Shown in pieces: positions 15,459 through 29,834 of a stretch of DNA of 64,000 nt; position 1 is the first letter of the stretch, and every line of letters starts with the position of its first letter. The translations under genes and the position numbers were made by a program. This stretch comes from Anaeromyces robustus (taxonomy: Eukaryota; Neocallimastigomycota; Neocallimastigomycetes; Neocallimastigales; Neocallimastigaceae), in assembly GCA_002104895.1 (NCBI GenBank), contig MCFG01000217.1, forward strand, positions 1 to 64,000, written 5' to 3'. The notes under the pieces were generated by a model, which saw only the letters and a list, made by a program, of their open reading frames with translations, was not told the DNA's origin and ran no database searches.

Positions 15459-17613
15459 GATCCCATTAAAATAATATTAAAAAATAAATATTAAATTATT
15501 GATTTAGTTTTAACTAATATATTAATATTTAATATTTAATATTTAATATTTAATATTATTATATAATACTATTTTATTTATTTATATATATTATACAGTT
15601 TTCTGTATATTATGAATATAATATTTTATATATTATTTTTTTGCAATTGCAGTGTATTGAAGCCAATAATTTTTATGTTGCGGCAACTTAAAAAAAAGTT
15701 ATTTATAATAATAAATTAATAAATAAATACATTTATAAATAAATATATTAATAATAATAAATAAATAAATAGAATAATATAAATAAATAAGTCTATAGGT
15801 ATATAAGGAAAGAAAATAAAAATAAAAATAAAAAAAAAAAAAAACGTTGGTAAATAAAAATAATGATATAATAATTATCTATATATAACTATTTATTGTA
15901 TTTATTGTACTTATTCTTTAAATTTTAATTACTGTTAATACAAAGTAAAATGGTATTTTATTAGTAGTATAGTAGTATTAATTATTATTATTATTATTAT
16001 TTTAATTTCAAAATAATATTCAATTGAATATAAATTATGCTATTATTAATTAATTAATTATAGGGTCATTCTTCCATCATTTATTTTTATAGAATAGTCA
16101 TCCTTAACTATCTTTTTCTTATTTTAAAATATTAAATAAAACAGTGCTATTCTAACTGAATAGTAATTTGAAATTAATAACAAAAATTTTTCATTTTATT
16201 TTAAAAGGTAAGTACATAACAAAATAACAAAACTTAAAAAGTGTAACAGAACTTTTTTTTTTTACAGCAAAATAGGATGTAATAAAGAGGTTATTTAGTA
16301 TGTATTTTTAAAACTAATATTTATGAATATTAAAAAACATATACAAAAAAATAATTTTTATATTTTTATATTTTTATAATATTATATTATATAATAATTA
16401 TTTTATTCTTTCTTTTATAAAAAATACTAATTAATAATAAATATAATTTTTAATATAGATTATATAATAATTAATATATTATCAATATATTTTCTATATA
16501 TCAAAATATTGATACTTATTAATTTAATAAAATTAATAAATTAAATTGCCTTTTTGGAATTAAAAAGTTTTACGTTTTGACTTTGTTTGTATTTATGTGT
16601 GTTAAATTAAATTTATCAATATATATTATACCTGTATTTAATAATATATTATAATATATAATATATATTAAAGTAGATTAAATAATTTATTTATCATCAA
16701 ACAGTTTTTTAAAATAAAAAAAAATTAAATATATAAATAAATAATTATTAGATAATAAATAAAAATTATAAATAAATATTAATTATAATAAATAATATAT
16801 TATAATAATTTTTTTATTTTTAAAGATATATTTATTATATATAATAACAAAAATTATTATATTATAATTAACTATTTATTATTTAATTTTATTAATAGAA
16901 TTTTTTAATATCTATAATTTAAAATAAATTAAGAATATTTTTATATATTTATTTTATAAAAAAAAAAATTTTTTTTTTCTTTTTTTTTTTTTTACTTAAT
17001 AATTTAATATCATAAACAAAATCTTATTTATTTATTTTTAAAAAATAATAAAGAAGAGATTTCTTTATATTCATAAATAATTAACATCTAATATCCATAT
17101 TTATTTTATTTCAAAAGGTATATTATGAAATAATGAAAAATAATCAAGTGTTAAAAATAAAATTATTGTAAATAAAATTAGTAAACATTGGAAATATAAA
17201 AGTTTAATTTTATCTATTTACTAATCTGTTTTAAAGAAATAAATAGTATTGTTAAATAAAGAAAATAAAAAAAAATAAAAGGAAAAAAAAAGATATAGGA
17301 AATATTAAAAGTCAACATTAAAATAAAAAGAGGAAAAAAAAAGAAAAACAGAAACAAAACAAAAAAAAAAATAAACATGAAATTAAAAATTAATTAATAA
17401 TTGAAATCTTACAATAATATTATTTATTTGTTTATATATGCTTGCATATATATACATTTTTTTAACTTATTATTTAATGTTTTTTTTTTCTTAAAAAATT
17501 TTTAATACATGTAAACAAATATATATCAATTCTAATATAAATCATATAATATTTATATTTTATTATTTGTTATCAAAAGGTTTTTTAATCCCGTATACCT
17601 ATAATATATAACC

Positions 17614-18961
<1,348 letters not shown>

Positions 18962-19263
18962 ATATAAATATAGAATTATTTGTTAATAATCAACAAACTT
19001 TTTATTTTAAAAAAAATTATATAAAAATTTTATATAAAAAACTTAATCAGTTATTTAAATAATATATGTTAATAAAATCTTTTATTTTTTTTCTATTAAA
19101 AATAAATAAATATATAAATATAAAAATATATAGAAAAAATAAGAGATAAAAAAATTAATAAATATATATCATTTATAAATCAATTTACATTATAAAAATA
19201 AATAAATAAATAAATAAACAAAAATAAAATAAAAAAAAAAAAAAAAAAAATCAATTAAATAAA

Positions 19264-19295
<32 letters not shown>

Positions 19296-19996
19296 AGAAA
19301 AAATTAGTGTAATGCATTAATAGGGGTATCGTAACTAATGCCATTAATATTAAATATTTATTCATATGTATATTTATTCATTTTTTTCATTTTTTCTTTA
19401 TTTCAATTTACTAATCTTAATTATCTTATTGTTTGGATGAACATTGAATTTATTGACTATTTAAACTATAAAATTTGTTATTTTATTATTTCTATTCCTA
19501 AAAATAAAAAAAAAAAAATGTTGCAATCTGCGACTCTATTAAATGATAATCGTGCCTGTTGTCTGTAAAAGACAACAAATATTGTTCAATAAATTCAAAA
19601 CTAACCTCTTCGGGAACGTCAATGTTAATAACACAGTAGGATGATAGCATTGTATTATTGACCCAAGTAGAATAGGATAGATCAATTTTACTTTAATTCT
19701 CTATGTAGAATTAAGGGCTAGTATGGGATTTATTGTTTTTATGTATTACTATACTACTTTATACCATCCAATATTATTTCATTATTATCTATAATGTTTA
19801 TCTGGTTTTTCTTATTAGTATCAATTTTTTTTTTTTTCAACTCAATAAAAATGATGTACAAATTGTGTACTTTAAAAAAAAATTCTTGGTATTAATAGAA
19901 TTCTTAAAATTTTTTGCTAAAAATATCTTAATATCCCTTTTGTTGATTCTCAAATATAATTTTCTAAACCAGAATTAAAGTATGAATTAATGAAAT

Positions 19997-20030
<34 letters not shown>

Positions 20031-20635
20031 TATTTAATATTTATAATTTGATTAATATCTGTAATAAATTTTATTTTTTTATTTTTTGTATTTTTCATTA
20101 CTTTTATTTATTTTACATTTCATGAATTTTGTATTTTTTACTTTAAATATAATATATATTTCACATATATGTTTAATTTAAATTAATTATTTTAAATAAA
20201 GGATTAATCTTAGTCTAAAAAAAAATCTACATATCGCTTTATTTTAATAATAAAAGTAATTAAAATAAATATAAAAAACAAAATGATTAAAAAAAAAAAA
20301 AAGATATTACTCCTTAAATTGATTTATTTAAATACTTATTTTTATTTTTTATTTATTTGTTATGGACATAATATGCAATAAATAACATTATATATAATGT
20401 AATATAATGTTTTATTTTTTAAAAAATTGTATATCATTTTAAAAACATATATTTCACTTCAAATATATTAACATTACATATTTAACAATACATCTAATTC
20501 ATCTTTTTATTTTAATATATGAATAAATATATATAAAGCATAGTTTATTATATATTTTATTAATATATATATAGTTTTATTTTTTATTTTTATTTTTTTT
20601 TTTTTGCTATTTATTCTTTAAATATATTATATCAT
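18962..20635. other. Convergent intergenic region
   Basis: Between Rab11 (+) and the transglutaminase-like gene (-). Contains clustered A runs at 19226-19300, a 30-nt T run at 19998-20027, and a decayed coding-like stretch (listed separately). Otherwise AT-rich without signal. Confidence 0.6.
19510..19690 (-). pseudogene. Unrecognised decayed coding-like segment
   Basis: On the minus strand, from about 19689 to 19516, an open stretch with ordinary amino-acid use reads DLSYSTWVNNTMLSSYCV, then NIDVPEEVSFEFIEQYLL, SFTDNRHDYHLIESQIAT, and then runs into poly-T. It is bounded upstream by an in-frame TAA. Further upstream on the same strand (about 19950-19830) another frame reads INKRDIKIFLAKNFKNSI before a stop. 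The base composition is clearly richer in G and C than the flanks. It looks like the remains of one minus-strand protein gene; the family is unknown. Relationship to the 13.3-13.8 kb relic is possible but I found no shared residue string. Confidence 0.35.
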
Positions 20636-21839
20636 TTAAATTATAATAAATATAATAAAGCAAAAAATAAAAGATATAATAATGTTTGGTATTGAATTAT
20701 AATAGAAATTACTTATTGAATCATCAGAAAGAACATTAGAATTTAAAAAATTAGTTCCAATAAGATCTTTATATTTAGTAATATAAGATATATCTGAAAG
20801 TTCTGGGAAATTAAATTCTTGAGTTGCTGTAACATATGTTAAACTTTTGTTAATAGTATGACTTTTTCTAGAATAGGAATGAGAATTGAAAAAATCTTCA
20901 CCAACTAAAAAGTAAGTATAAGCTATATTATTTCCATTTCCAGATTCATAAATTAAATTACCTTTAGAATCTATTGTACCTGGATCATCAAATGTTACAT
21001 CAACAAGATACCAATTCTCATCAATTCTTGCATAATTCCATAAATGTTCTTTACTTGGAACACATATAACATCAATACCAACTTTTCTTGCTAAAAGTTT
21101 AAATGATTCTCCATAGCCTTCACATACGGCTTGATGATCTACTAATGCTCCATAAATAGAAAATCGATTAGGTGCGGTCATATTATATTCTACAAGAGTA
21201 ATAATAGTATCATGAATATATTTTAAATTTTCAAAAGGAGTGGTCATAGGTGCATTTTTCATAATTAATTCAGTAGCTTGGTCTATTTCTGTTGTCATTT
21301 GATTAATTTCTGTTATTGTTAAATCGGATACAATTTGAAATGCTATTTTGGTAATTTCATCATTTGTATTTTTACATACAGAAAATCCAATTTTTTTATG
21401 CCACCATACTTCTGGATAGTCATAAGTACTATAATAAAATATAATAAAATTTGATATAGATATATATATATATACATACAAATATTAACAGAATATTATA
21501 ATTCATTTTTATATATGATATTATAATTTTTTCATTTTAATGAATTATAATTATTGGTATTTTATATTTATATATAAATATATTATTATTATTATGATAT
21601 ATATTTTCGTTGTATTTTGTTATTTTGATTAATAGATATTTTATAATAAAAATAAATTATTCCAAATGAATAATGATATATAAATATATAAATATGTAAA
21701 AAAAAAAAAGAAAATAAAAAAATTAATATTATAATTAATTAATTAACTAATTATTATTATTAATTCTTATTTTTATTATTATTCCTATTATTCTTATTAT
21801 TCTTATTATTATTCCTATTATTCTTATTCTTATTCTTAA

Positions 21840-21907
<68 letters not shown>

Positions 21908-23787
21908 TGCTCATAAAATACAGATAATTAAATATATATATTAATAAAATATATGTATAAAAAAAATCATATTTATAATTACAAAGCTGAGTATCCCGAA
22001 GAAATTAATGAAGCAACTTTCGTATCACTAACAATTTCATAATAATTTACACCATAATAATAGAAGGTGGAAAGTTTAACACCTTTTGTTGAAGAAAATG
22101 CTATATCGATTAACGTTTCATAAACAAATAATGAAAATCCAGATAATTGATCTCCAAATTTAAAATAATTTCCTTCTTCCTCTTCTTCTTCCTTTTCCTT
22201 TTTCTCTTCCTCTTCTTCTTCCTCCTCTTCTTCTTCTTCTTCTTCTTCTTCTTCTTTTTCTATCATTCTATTTTGAAAATTTCGTTTAACAAATTTATCT
22301 ACCTGATTAATATAATAAATCGGATTATTATATTTATTATTATATATATTTTTATCATCATATAATTCATTTGGATTTAATGATTTTAAATATTCTTCAT
22401 CATCAATTTCATCTTGATTATCTTTATCCATACTAATATGATCGTTATTTTCTAAATTTATACTATCATCATTATAATCATCATCATCATCATTATAATC
22501 ATCATTATCATCATTATAATCATCATCATCATCATTATAATCATCATTATCATCATTATAATCATCATTATCATCATCATTATAGTCATCATCATCATCA
22601 TCATTATAATTATAATCATTTTCATTAAATGGTATATTATTAATATTTCTTTTATCAAATAATATATTATTATTATAATTTGTTGTTTTTATTTTAACAT
22701 AATTATCTGTTTCATTATTGTCATGATCACTTTCATTAAATGATATATCATTATTATTATTATTTCTTTTATCAACTGATATGTTATTATTATTTAAGAC
22801 TTCATTAATTCCTTCACTATCATTTACAATATTTTTAATATATGCTGTTGTTATTTTACTATTTTCTTCTTCTTCTTTTTTATTATCATTAAAAATTTCA
22901 TCTATACCTTTACTATCTTTTAAAATATTTTTAATATATGTTGTTTTTATTTTACCATTTTCTTCTTCTTTTTCATTATTATCATGATCAATTAGGATAT
23001 CATTGTCATTTCTTTTATCGAATAATATTTTATTATCATTAAAAATTTCATCTATACCTTTACTATCTTTTAAAATATTTTTAATATATGTTGTTTTTAT
23101 TTTACCATTTTCTTCTTCTTCTTCTTTTTCATTATTATTATGATCACTTTCATTGATATTTCTTTTATCGAATAATATTTTATTATCATTAAAAATTTCA
23201 TCTATACCTTTACTATCTTTTAAAATATTTTTAATATATGTTGTTTTTATTTTACCATTTTCTTCTTCTTCTTCTTTTTCATTATTATTATGATCACTTT
23301 CATTGATATTTCTTTTATCGAATAATATTTTATTATCATTAAAAATTTCATCTATATCTTTACTGTCTTTTAAAATATTTTTAATATATACTGTTTTTAT
23401 TTTACCATTTTCTTCTTCTTTTCCTTCATTATTATCATAATCACTTTCATTAAATGATATATCATTATTATTTCTTTTTTCAAATAATATCTTATTATTA
23501 TTTAAGACTTCGTTTATTCCTTCACTATCATTTACAATATTTTTAATATATGCTGTTTTTATTTTACCATTTTCTTCTTCTTTTTCATTACTATCATGGT
23601 CATTTCGGATATCATTGATATTTCTTTTATCAAATAATACTTTATTATCATTAAAAATTTCATCTATACCTTTACTATCTTTTAAAATGTTTTTAATATA
23701 TGTTGTTTTTATTTTATCAGCATATATTTGATTAAGGTTAATAATTAAAGTAATAATAGTTACTAAAGAAATATTTTTGAATTTCAT
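20636..23787 (-). CDS. Secreted tandem-repeat protein with C-terminal transglutaminase-like domain
   Basis: Two exons, 23787-21983 and 21428-20636, joined in phase (donor GTAATT, acceptor TATTATAG), giving 865 aa. A signal peptide (MKFKNISLVTIITLIINLNQ, cut near IYA-D) is followed by seven imperfect units of about 50 aa plus a partial eighth: (N)GKIKTTYIKNILKDSKGI, DEIFNDNKILFDKRN, then an acidic Asn/Glu spacer. Most units carry Lys-Arg. Next come an Asp/Asn/Tyr-rich tract (about 380-450) and a Glu run (about 510-530). Residues about 540-830 form a transglutaminase/protease-like domain, split by the intron. Its triad is Cys704 (AVCEGYGESF), His730 (SKEHLWNYARI) and Asp745 (YLVDVTFDDPG). The C-terminus ends in a hydrophobic tail (IIISFIFCFIIFIII), suggesting a GPI signal or membrane anchor. 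The domain resembles bacterial secreted transglutaminase-like proteins. Likely extracellular; whether it cross-links, cleaves or merely binds is unknown. Confidence 0.85.
21429..21982 (-). other. Intron of the transglutaminase-like gene
   Basis: 554-nt intron containing a (TTA)n array at about 21839-21902 and TTC/TTATT-type interruptions before it. It is required because the upstream open frame stops just past the donor and the downstream frame has no credible start. Confidence 0.75.
23011..23460 (-). repeat. 150-bp coding tandem repeats (50 aa units)
   Basis: The word TCTTTTATCG starts at 23011, 23161 and 23311, exactly 150 bp apart, and the DNA between is almost identical. Units further out have diverged in sequence and length. 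The near identity of the central units points to recent duplication or gene conversion. Confidence 0.92.
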
Positions 23788-25424
23788 TTTTTTATTATAT
23801 AAATTAATTACTTTTATTCATATTACAATATATAAACTGATTTTACAACTATTATATACAATTTATTATATTACTATATTTCTATTATATATTTGTATTA
23901 CTAATACAATTACTACTAATATATCTAAATATACTTTTAAATATTAAAAAAATATTCTAAAATTTAAAGAAAAAAAAAAAAAAAAATCAAATATAAATAA
24001 TTTATGATTATATTTTAAATTTAGGTTTTATTTGGAATATAATATGTTATAATAATAATAAATTATTAATAAATATTTTATTTCTCTATTTATATTTTAT
24101 TCTTCAATATTTTAATAATAATAATAATAATAATAATAAAGAAATATTTTAATAATAAAATTTTAAATTTTTATTATTTGTTTTTTTTTTTTCCTTTTTT
24201 TTTTTTTTATTTTTGTTTTTTTCATTATAGAAAAATTTGTAAAAATTTTTTTCATAAAATTTTAATAATTAATGTTCTATAAACTTTATAATAACTACTA
24301 TTAATAAAAAAAATAAACATTTTTTAGAGTGAAAGCATAAAATCAATTATTATTATTTTTTTTAATTCTCACATTTAAGACAGAAAATACATAATTTTTT
24401 CTTATTTTATTACTTGAATATATATTATATATTTGACATATTTTAAACTAATAAATATATATATATTTTAATTTTATTTTATAATGAAAATGATTTTGAT
24501 AATAATTTAAGTATTTTATATAATCTGAAAAAAATATTTATACCCAATAACCATACACATTTAATTAATTTAAAGTTTGTCTACTATTATTATCTCAATA
24601 GTTAATTTATTTAGTTACAAATAATACATATTATCATCATCATTAATATTATTATTACTTATTATGACTATATAATATAATAAATAATAAATAGTATTAT
24701 AAATTATTAATGATTACTTAATATGATGTATTTAAAAAACAAAATTTTTTGTTATATTTATTAATTTTCATAATTAAAATTGTTGTAATTTTTATATACA
24801 TATTTAATGAAATAAAAAAAAATATATATAATTATTCCTATAAATTATATGTTTAAATATAGTTTAAATTATTGTATATCTGTTACATTTATGAAAAATA
24901 ATAATTCTTTTGATATTATTAATAAAATTTTTCACATTTTATGGTATTAGTATAATTTGTTTAATGCTTAATCAATATAATTTTAAAAGTATTATTATTT
25001 TTATTATTTCATTATTTAAGAAAATAAATTAATAATAAATTAGTCTTATTATCATTTTATTTAATAATGAATATCAATCATTGAGAAGCAATTCAAAAAA
25101 AAATAACAATTTTGATGGTATTCAGTTAATAATATTTTCAACAAATTTCTATGTTAAATTTATTAAAATGTTTTTAAACAGAATTTTAAGTACTATTATT
25201 GAATCATTTTTATTATTATTTATATTCATATATTTATTACAATTTTTTAATAATTATTAAAATTAAAAATATTAGTTTATTATTATAAAAAATTTTAATA
25301 TATTATAATTTAATATTCTTTATTTTAAAAAATTAATATATATTAAAATATTTTTAATATATTATATATATATAAAATTATTTAAACTCTGATTGATGAT
25401 TGGCTAATATTAATTCCTATAAAA

Positions 25425-25461
<37 letters not shown>

Positions 25462-25563
25462 TAAAATTTTAAAATAAAAATTTAATTTAAACAGATAGAT
25501 TTTTTATATTATTATTTTTATTTTATTATAAGTCTTAATTATTGTTTACAATAAAATAAAAAA
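23788..25563. other. Divergent intergenic region
   Basis: Shared upstream region of the transglutaminase-like gene (-) and IMP4 (+). AAT runs at about 24115-24138, a T-rich block at 24180-24220 and a run of about 27 T at 25428-25455, some 110 nt before the IMP4 start. No gene seen. Confidence 0.6.
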
Positions 25564-27763
25564 ATGATACGTAGAAATACAAGACTTCGTAAAGAATATA
25601 TTTACAGAAAAGCTTTAGAAGCAAAAGATCGTCAAATTTTTGAAAGAAAACAAGCTTTAAAAAATGCTTTAGCTGGTTAGTGATAATAATTATAACTAAA
25701 AAAAGGATAATGATAAAATAAGAATCTAATGGAAATTCAAAATTTAAAAATGTTTTTTAACGAATAAACGAGGATTTTTTTTCAACAATTAATATTCATA
25801 TTTATTTTTTTTTTTGTATGAAAAATAGAACAAAAAAGCAAAGAAATTCAATATTATAAATCTTTATTATATTAAATTTAATAGCTACTGACATTTATAC
25901 AAATTTGAATTAAAAATCAATGAGAAATTCATCAATTTCATTTAAAATAATTATTTTATATATTTAAATATTAGTGTTCAAATTATCAGTAAAATACAGC
26001 ATTATATATATATTCAGAAGTATAATTGAAGTTACGAAAATAATTAAAAAATTTAATATAATTCTTACTGCTTTTTTTCATTGAAATTTATATTTTAATT
26101 AAACATTACTTATTATATACACATTAAATATATATTGTTAATCAATATCATTTCACTTATATATAATATTAATGAAATTTATTGTTAGATTATGTGGATT
26201 TTATAATAATAATAATAAAATATTTAAATTATAAAAAATGATAATTATAAGAACAATTGGATTTCGAATTAATTTATAATTAGACTAATAAAATCAATTA
26301 TTTTTATTATTATTATTTTTTTACTTTCTTTTTCTTATATATATATATTAATTTTAAAATTATAAATTTTTAAATATTAAAATTTTTATTTTAATTTTTT
26401 TATTTTAAACAAATTATTTTTATATAGAGGGAAAACAAATCCCAACTGAATTAAGAAATGAATCTGAATCATTAAAAAATGATTTATTATTCGATGAACA
26501 TCATGAAGGTATATTGTCATTACTAATATATTGTATTATTTTAATATATATTAACAATTATATTTTATAAAAAGTTATTGATTCTAATTTTAATATAAAT
26601 TTTCAATTTTGTAAAATACAATTATATATATTTTAATCAAATGTAAATGTAAAATAAAAATAATATTAAATAAATTAAGATATGCAAACACATATTGATG
26701 ATGAATATGCTCAAGCTGGTGTTCATGATCCAAAAGTTTTAATTACCACTTCAAGAGATCCAAGTAGTCGTTTACAACAATTTGCAAAAGAAATGAAATT
26801 AATTTTCCCAAATTCCCAAAGAATTAATAGAGGTAATTATGTTATTAAGGATGTAGTCAATGCTTGTAAATCAAATGAAGTTACCGATTTAATTATTTTA
26901 CATGAACATAGAGGTCAACCTGGTAAGTTTTATATTTAAAAGAAATATATATATATTTATTTCATTTATATTTATATAATTTTCTATAATCAAGATAATA
27001 ATTTTTTTTACTTTTTTTTATAAATCTATAAAATATATATATATATATATATGTTTTTTTTTTTTGAATAATATATTATACTAAAGATGGTTTGATTGTT
27101 TCTCATTTCCCATATGGTCCAACAGCTTACTTTACCTTAAATAATGTTGTTTTAAGACATGATATCCCAGATAGAGGTACTGTTTCTGAAGCCTATCCAC
27201 ATTTAATATTTAATAACTTTACTACAAAATTGGGTACAAGGGTAAATTTTATATCTATATATAATATAAATCTATAATATAATCAATTATATATAGAATT
27301 TTTATATAATATATTTATTAATTGATATATATATATTTTTTTAAAAAAAAGGTTAGTAATATATTAAAATACTTATTCCCAGTACCGAAGGATGATAGTA
27401 AACGTGTTATTACTTTTTCAAATGATAGTGATTATATATCTTTCCGGTATTTATTAATTTTAATTAATTAATTATTTGTTTATACATATTATTATTATAC
27501 TTTTCGTTTAATTAATTATCTTTTTATTATTTATTTATATGTCTATATTTAATCAAATTATATCAATATATATATAATATATAAAATCTAGTCATCATGT
27601 ATATTACAAAGTTGGTCAAGATATTCAACTTGCTGAAGTTGGTCCAAGATTTGAAATGAAATTATATGAAATTAAACTTGGTACAGCTGATATTACAGAA
27701 GCTGATGTTGAATGGACTTATAGACCATACATGAATACAACTAAGAAACGTGACTTTTTATAG
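25564..27763 (+). CDS. IMP4: U3 snoRNP protein IMP4 (Brix domain)
   Basis: Nucleolar component of the Mpp10-Imp3-Imp4 complex, which guides U3 snoRNA pairing to pre-18S rRNA. Six exons: 25564-25675, 26428-26508, 26680-26922, 27087-27241, 27352-27446, 27592-27763, giving 285 aa. The start [18 protein letters not shown] and [12 protein letters not shown] match the conserved basic N-terminal helix of IMP4. The Brix domain follows: [61 protein letters not shown], then [53 protein letters not shown], and [18 protein letters not shown] at the end. It aligns to human IMP4 without large gaps. Intron 1 is 752 nt, the longest in any confident model here. Confidence 0.96.
25676..26427 (+). other. Long first intron of IMP4
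   Basis: 752 nt, GTTAGT donor, TATATAG acceptor. Elsewhere in this gene introns are about 110-170 nt. I looked for C/D or H/ACA snoRNA boxes because ribosome-biogenesis genes often host snoRNAs. A CTGA occurs near 25894 but no matching box C pair was convincing. Confidence 0.7.
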
Positions 27764-28628
27764 ATTTCTTTATTATATTTTTTCATTTATTAATTACTTT
27801 TATATATTTAAAACATTAGATTTTTTATCTATTTATTATAACTTAATTTCATTTTCATTTTAATATTATTTATAATACAACATTATTAGTTTTACTTGTT
27901 TTATAAAAAAAAAAAAAAATTGTAGAAATAATTTAATCAAATTATATAAGTCATTTTTTATAATATATTTAATAATTAAATATATTAAAATGATTTTCAT
28001 AGATATGAAAATACTATTAATAAAAATAAAATATTTAAATATTTCATTATCATAAATATATATATTCTTTTTTCATATTTATTATGCATAATTTAAAAAC
28101 TTAGGCAAAAAACAAAGGGAAAAATATATATATATATATATATATATATTAAGCAAATCAATAATACATAAAATGATATATAATATAAATATTTTTTAAC
28201 TTATTTTGTGTACTTTTTAATTTTGTAGATATAAATATTTTTATTTTTGTATTTTTAAGGTGTATATATATTTTATATTTGGTATAATTAATATATTAAT
28301 AATTAATAGACATTTCAATTGAAAAACAATATTATAAATATGATATATTATAATATATATATGAATATAATGTAAAATTTATATTATTTTATAATATATT
28401 TATATATATGTATGTATTTCTATTTAATAAATTAAAAAATTGTATATATAAATTTTAAAAGAAAAAATTTTTTAATGATATATTAAATTATATGGATTAT
28501 TTATATAAAGTTGGTTTATGTAACAGATTGAATAAAAAGATATATTAAATTGCTTTATTAGTATATTATTATTATTGTTGTAATTATATTCTATCATTAT
28601 TTATTATTATTATTATTATTATTATTTT
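27764..28628. other. Convergent intergenic region
   Basis: 3' flanks of IMP4 (+) and B9D2 (-). Contains TA tracts (28125-28150) and a TTA array just past the B9D2 stop (about 28600-28626). No gene. Confidence 0.65.
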
Positions 28629-29834
28629 TTAATTCATGCTAATTCCATAATTTGAAAAGTTTCTTAGTATGATACCAAGTTCTAAATGAACTTTTCCCAT
28701 TGTAGCAGTAACTAATCTAAATCTATCTGCTCCATTATGAATTACATCTGTATCACGTAGTTGTGATGAGGCTCCAAGGAAAAATTCTATATATAATATA
28801 TAAAGTAATCAATAAATGGATGAATAATTAAATAGATACATATAGGAAAGTAAATTAAGTAATTAGTGTATTAATATTTAAATAATTTATAATTAGAAAT
28901 AGAAAAAGAATATTATATATTATAATAAATAAATAAAATAAAATATATATATATATTATATGTAATAAAAAGGAATATATACCCCATAATTTATTTGAAT
29001 TTGATGCTAGTGGTTTCCATGTCATACATTCTAATTCATGCATTCCTGGAGTTGTAGGTACATGTATAAATCCATATCCATCTTTTTAATTATAATATAT
29101 ATATATATATAGTATATCACAAAATATAAATTGTATTGTTACATGTTAATATTTTATATATTTATATCTATATATATAAATTATATTTAATTCAAATAGA
29201 AATCCCATAAATTTCAAATAAATATAATATTTATTATAAACGTTATTTTTTTTTTTTTTTATTTCCTTTTTAAAAAATACTGATATTATTGACATACATA
29301 ATTCATTTCTTCCAAAACGGTCCTGATGAAAAATTTGGAATTGTAATTTTGGCCATCCTTTTATTGATTTAGTTGAATAATGAACATCTTTTTTTATTAT
29401 TATTTTAAAGAATTTTTATAAGGATTAATAATAATTTTTTTACACATAATAATTATTAGAAAAAAAAAAAAGATATACATTGTATAAGTTTATCTATTCA
29501 ACTTATTATTTATATAAAATAATGAATATGTAAATATATTAATAGATATATAATAACCTATTGGATGAGACCAAACACTAAATCGAGCATCCTTTATTAT
29601 TTATAAAAAAAAAAGTGTAAAAATTAATTATATATATATATATTCTTTTTATTATTATAATCAGTTGTAGTTAAGGTTACATACAACTGGTAAGTCAACT
29701 TGTGTATGTCCTTTTATTGATCCTTCTAATAAAGTCCATTCTTCTCCAGCAACCATACTCCATTTACATGATAAATTTGCAGAAGGAAATCCCGAAGCTC
29801 CTGTTATTGAACCTATAATATGAACTTCAGCCAT
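28629..29834 (-). CDS. B9D2: B9 domain-containing protein 2 (ciliary transition zone)
   Basis: Part of the B9/MKS module of the ciliary transition zone, which gates protein entry to the flagellum. Five exons on the minus strand: 29834-29685, 29591-29558, 29387-29298, 29081-28983, 28786-28629, giving 176 aa against 175 in human. Key segments: [47 protein letters not shown], then the short exon [85 protein letters not shown], and [20 protein letters not shown]. The B9 (C2-like) domain spans almost the whole protein. The match to animal B9D2 is strong from the first residue. Its presence implies a flagellated cell such as a zoospore. No other cilium gene is adjacent. Confidence 0.95.

Larger units (their letters stand above)
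12528..17613. other. Gene-poor 5.1 kb intergenic region
   Basis: Between AAMP/Sqt1 and Rab11. It holds AAAT, AAT and homopolymer arrays (12780-13000, 13190-13213, 15323-15454), a decayed coding-like segment at 13.27-13.80 kb (listed separately), and small less AT-rich islands at 15645-15700, 16060-16165 and 16200-16320 that I could not assign. One of these (15652-15720) follows an acceptor-like GCAATTGCAG and reads VLKPIIFMLRQLKKKL before a stop, which may be another scrap of old coding sequence. No intact gene, tRNA or rRNA was recognised. Confidence 0.6.

Noticed and set aside
19338-19978. Two plus-strand ORFs of 76 and 81 aa
   Set aside because: Low-complexity Ile/Phe/Leu frames. The opposite strand of the 19.5-19.7 kb part has better residue use and is reported as a relic.
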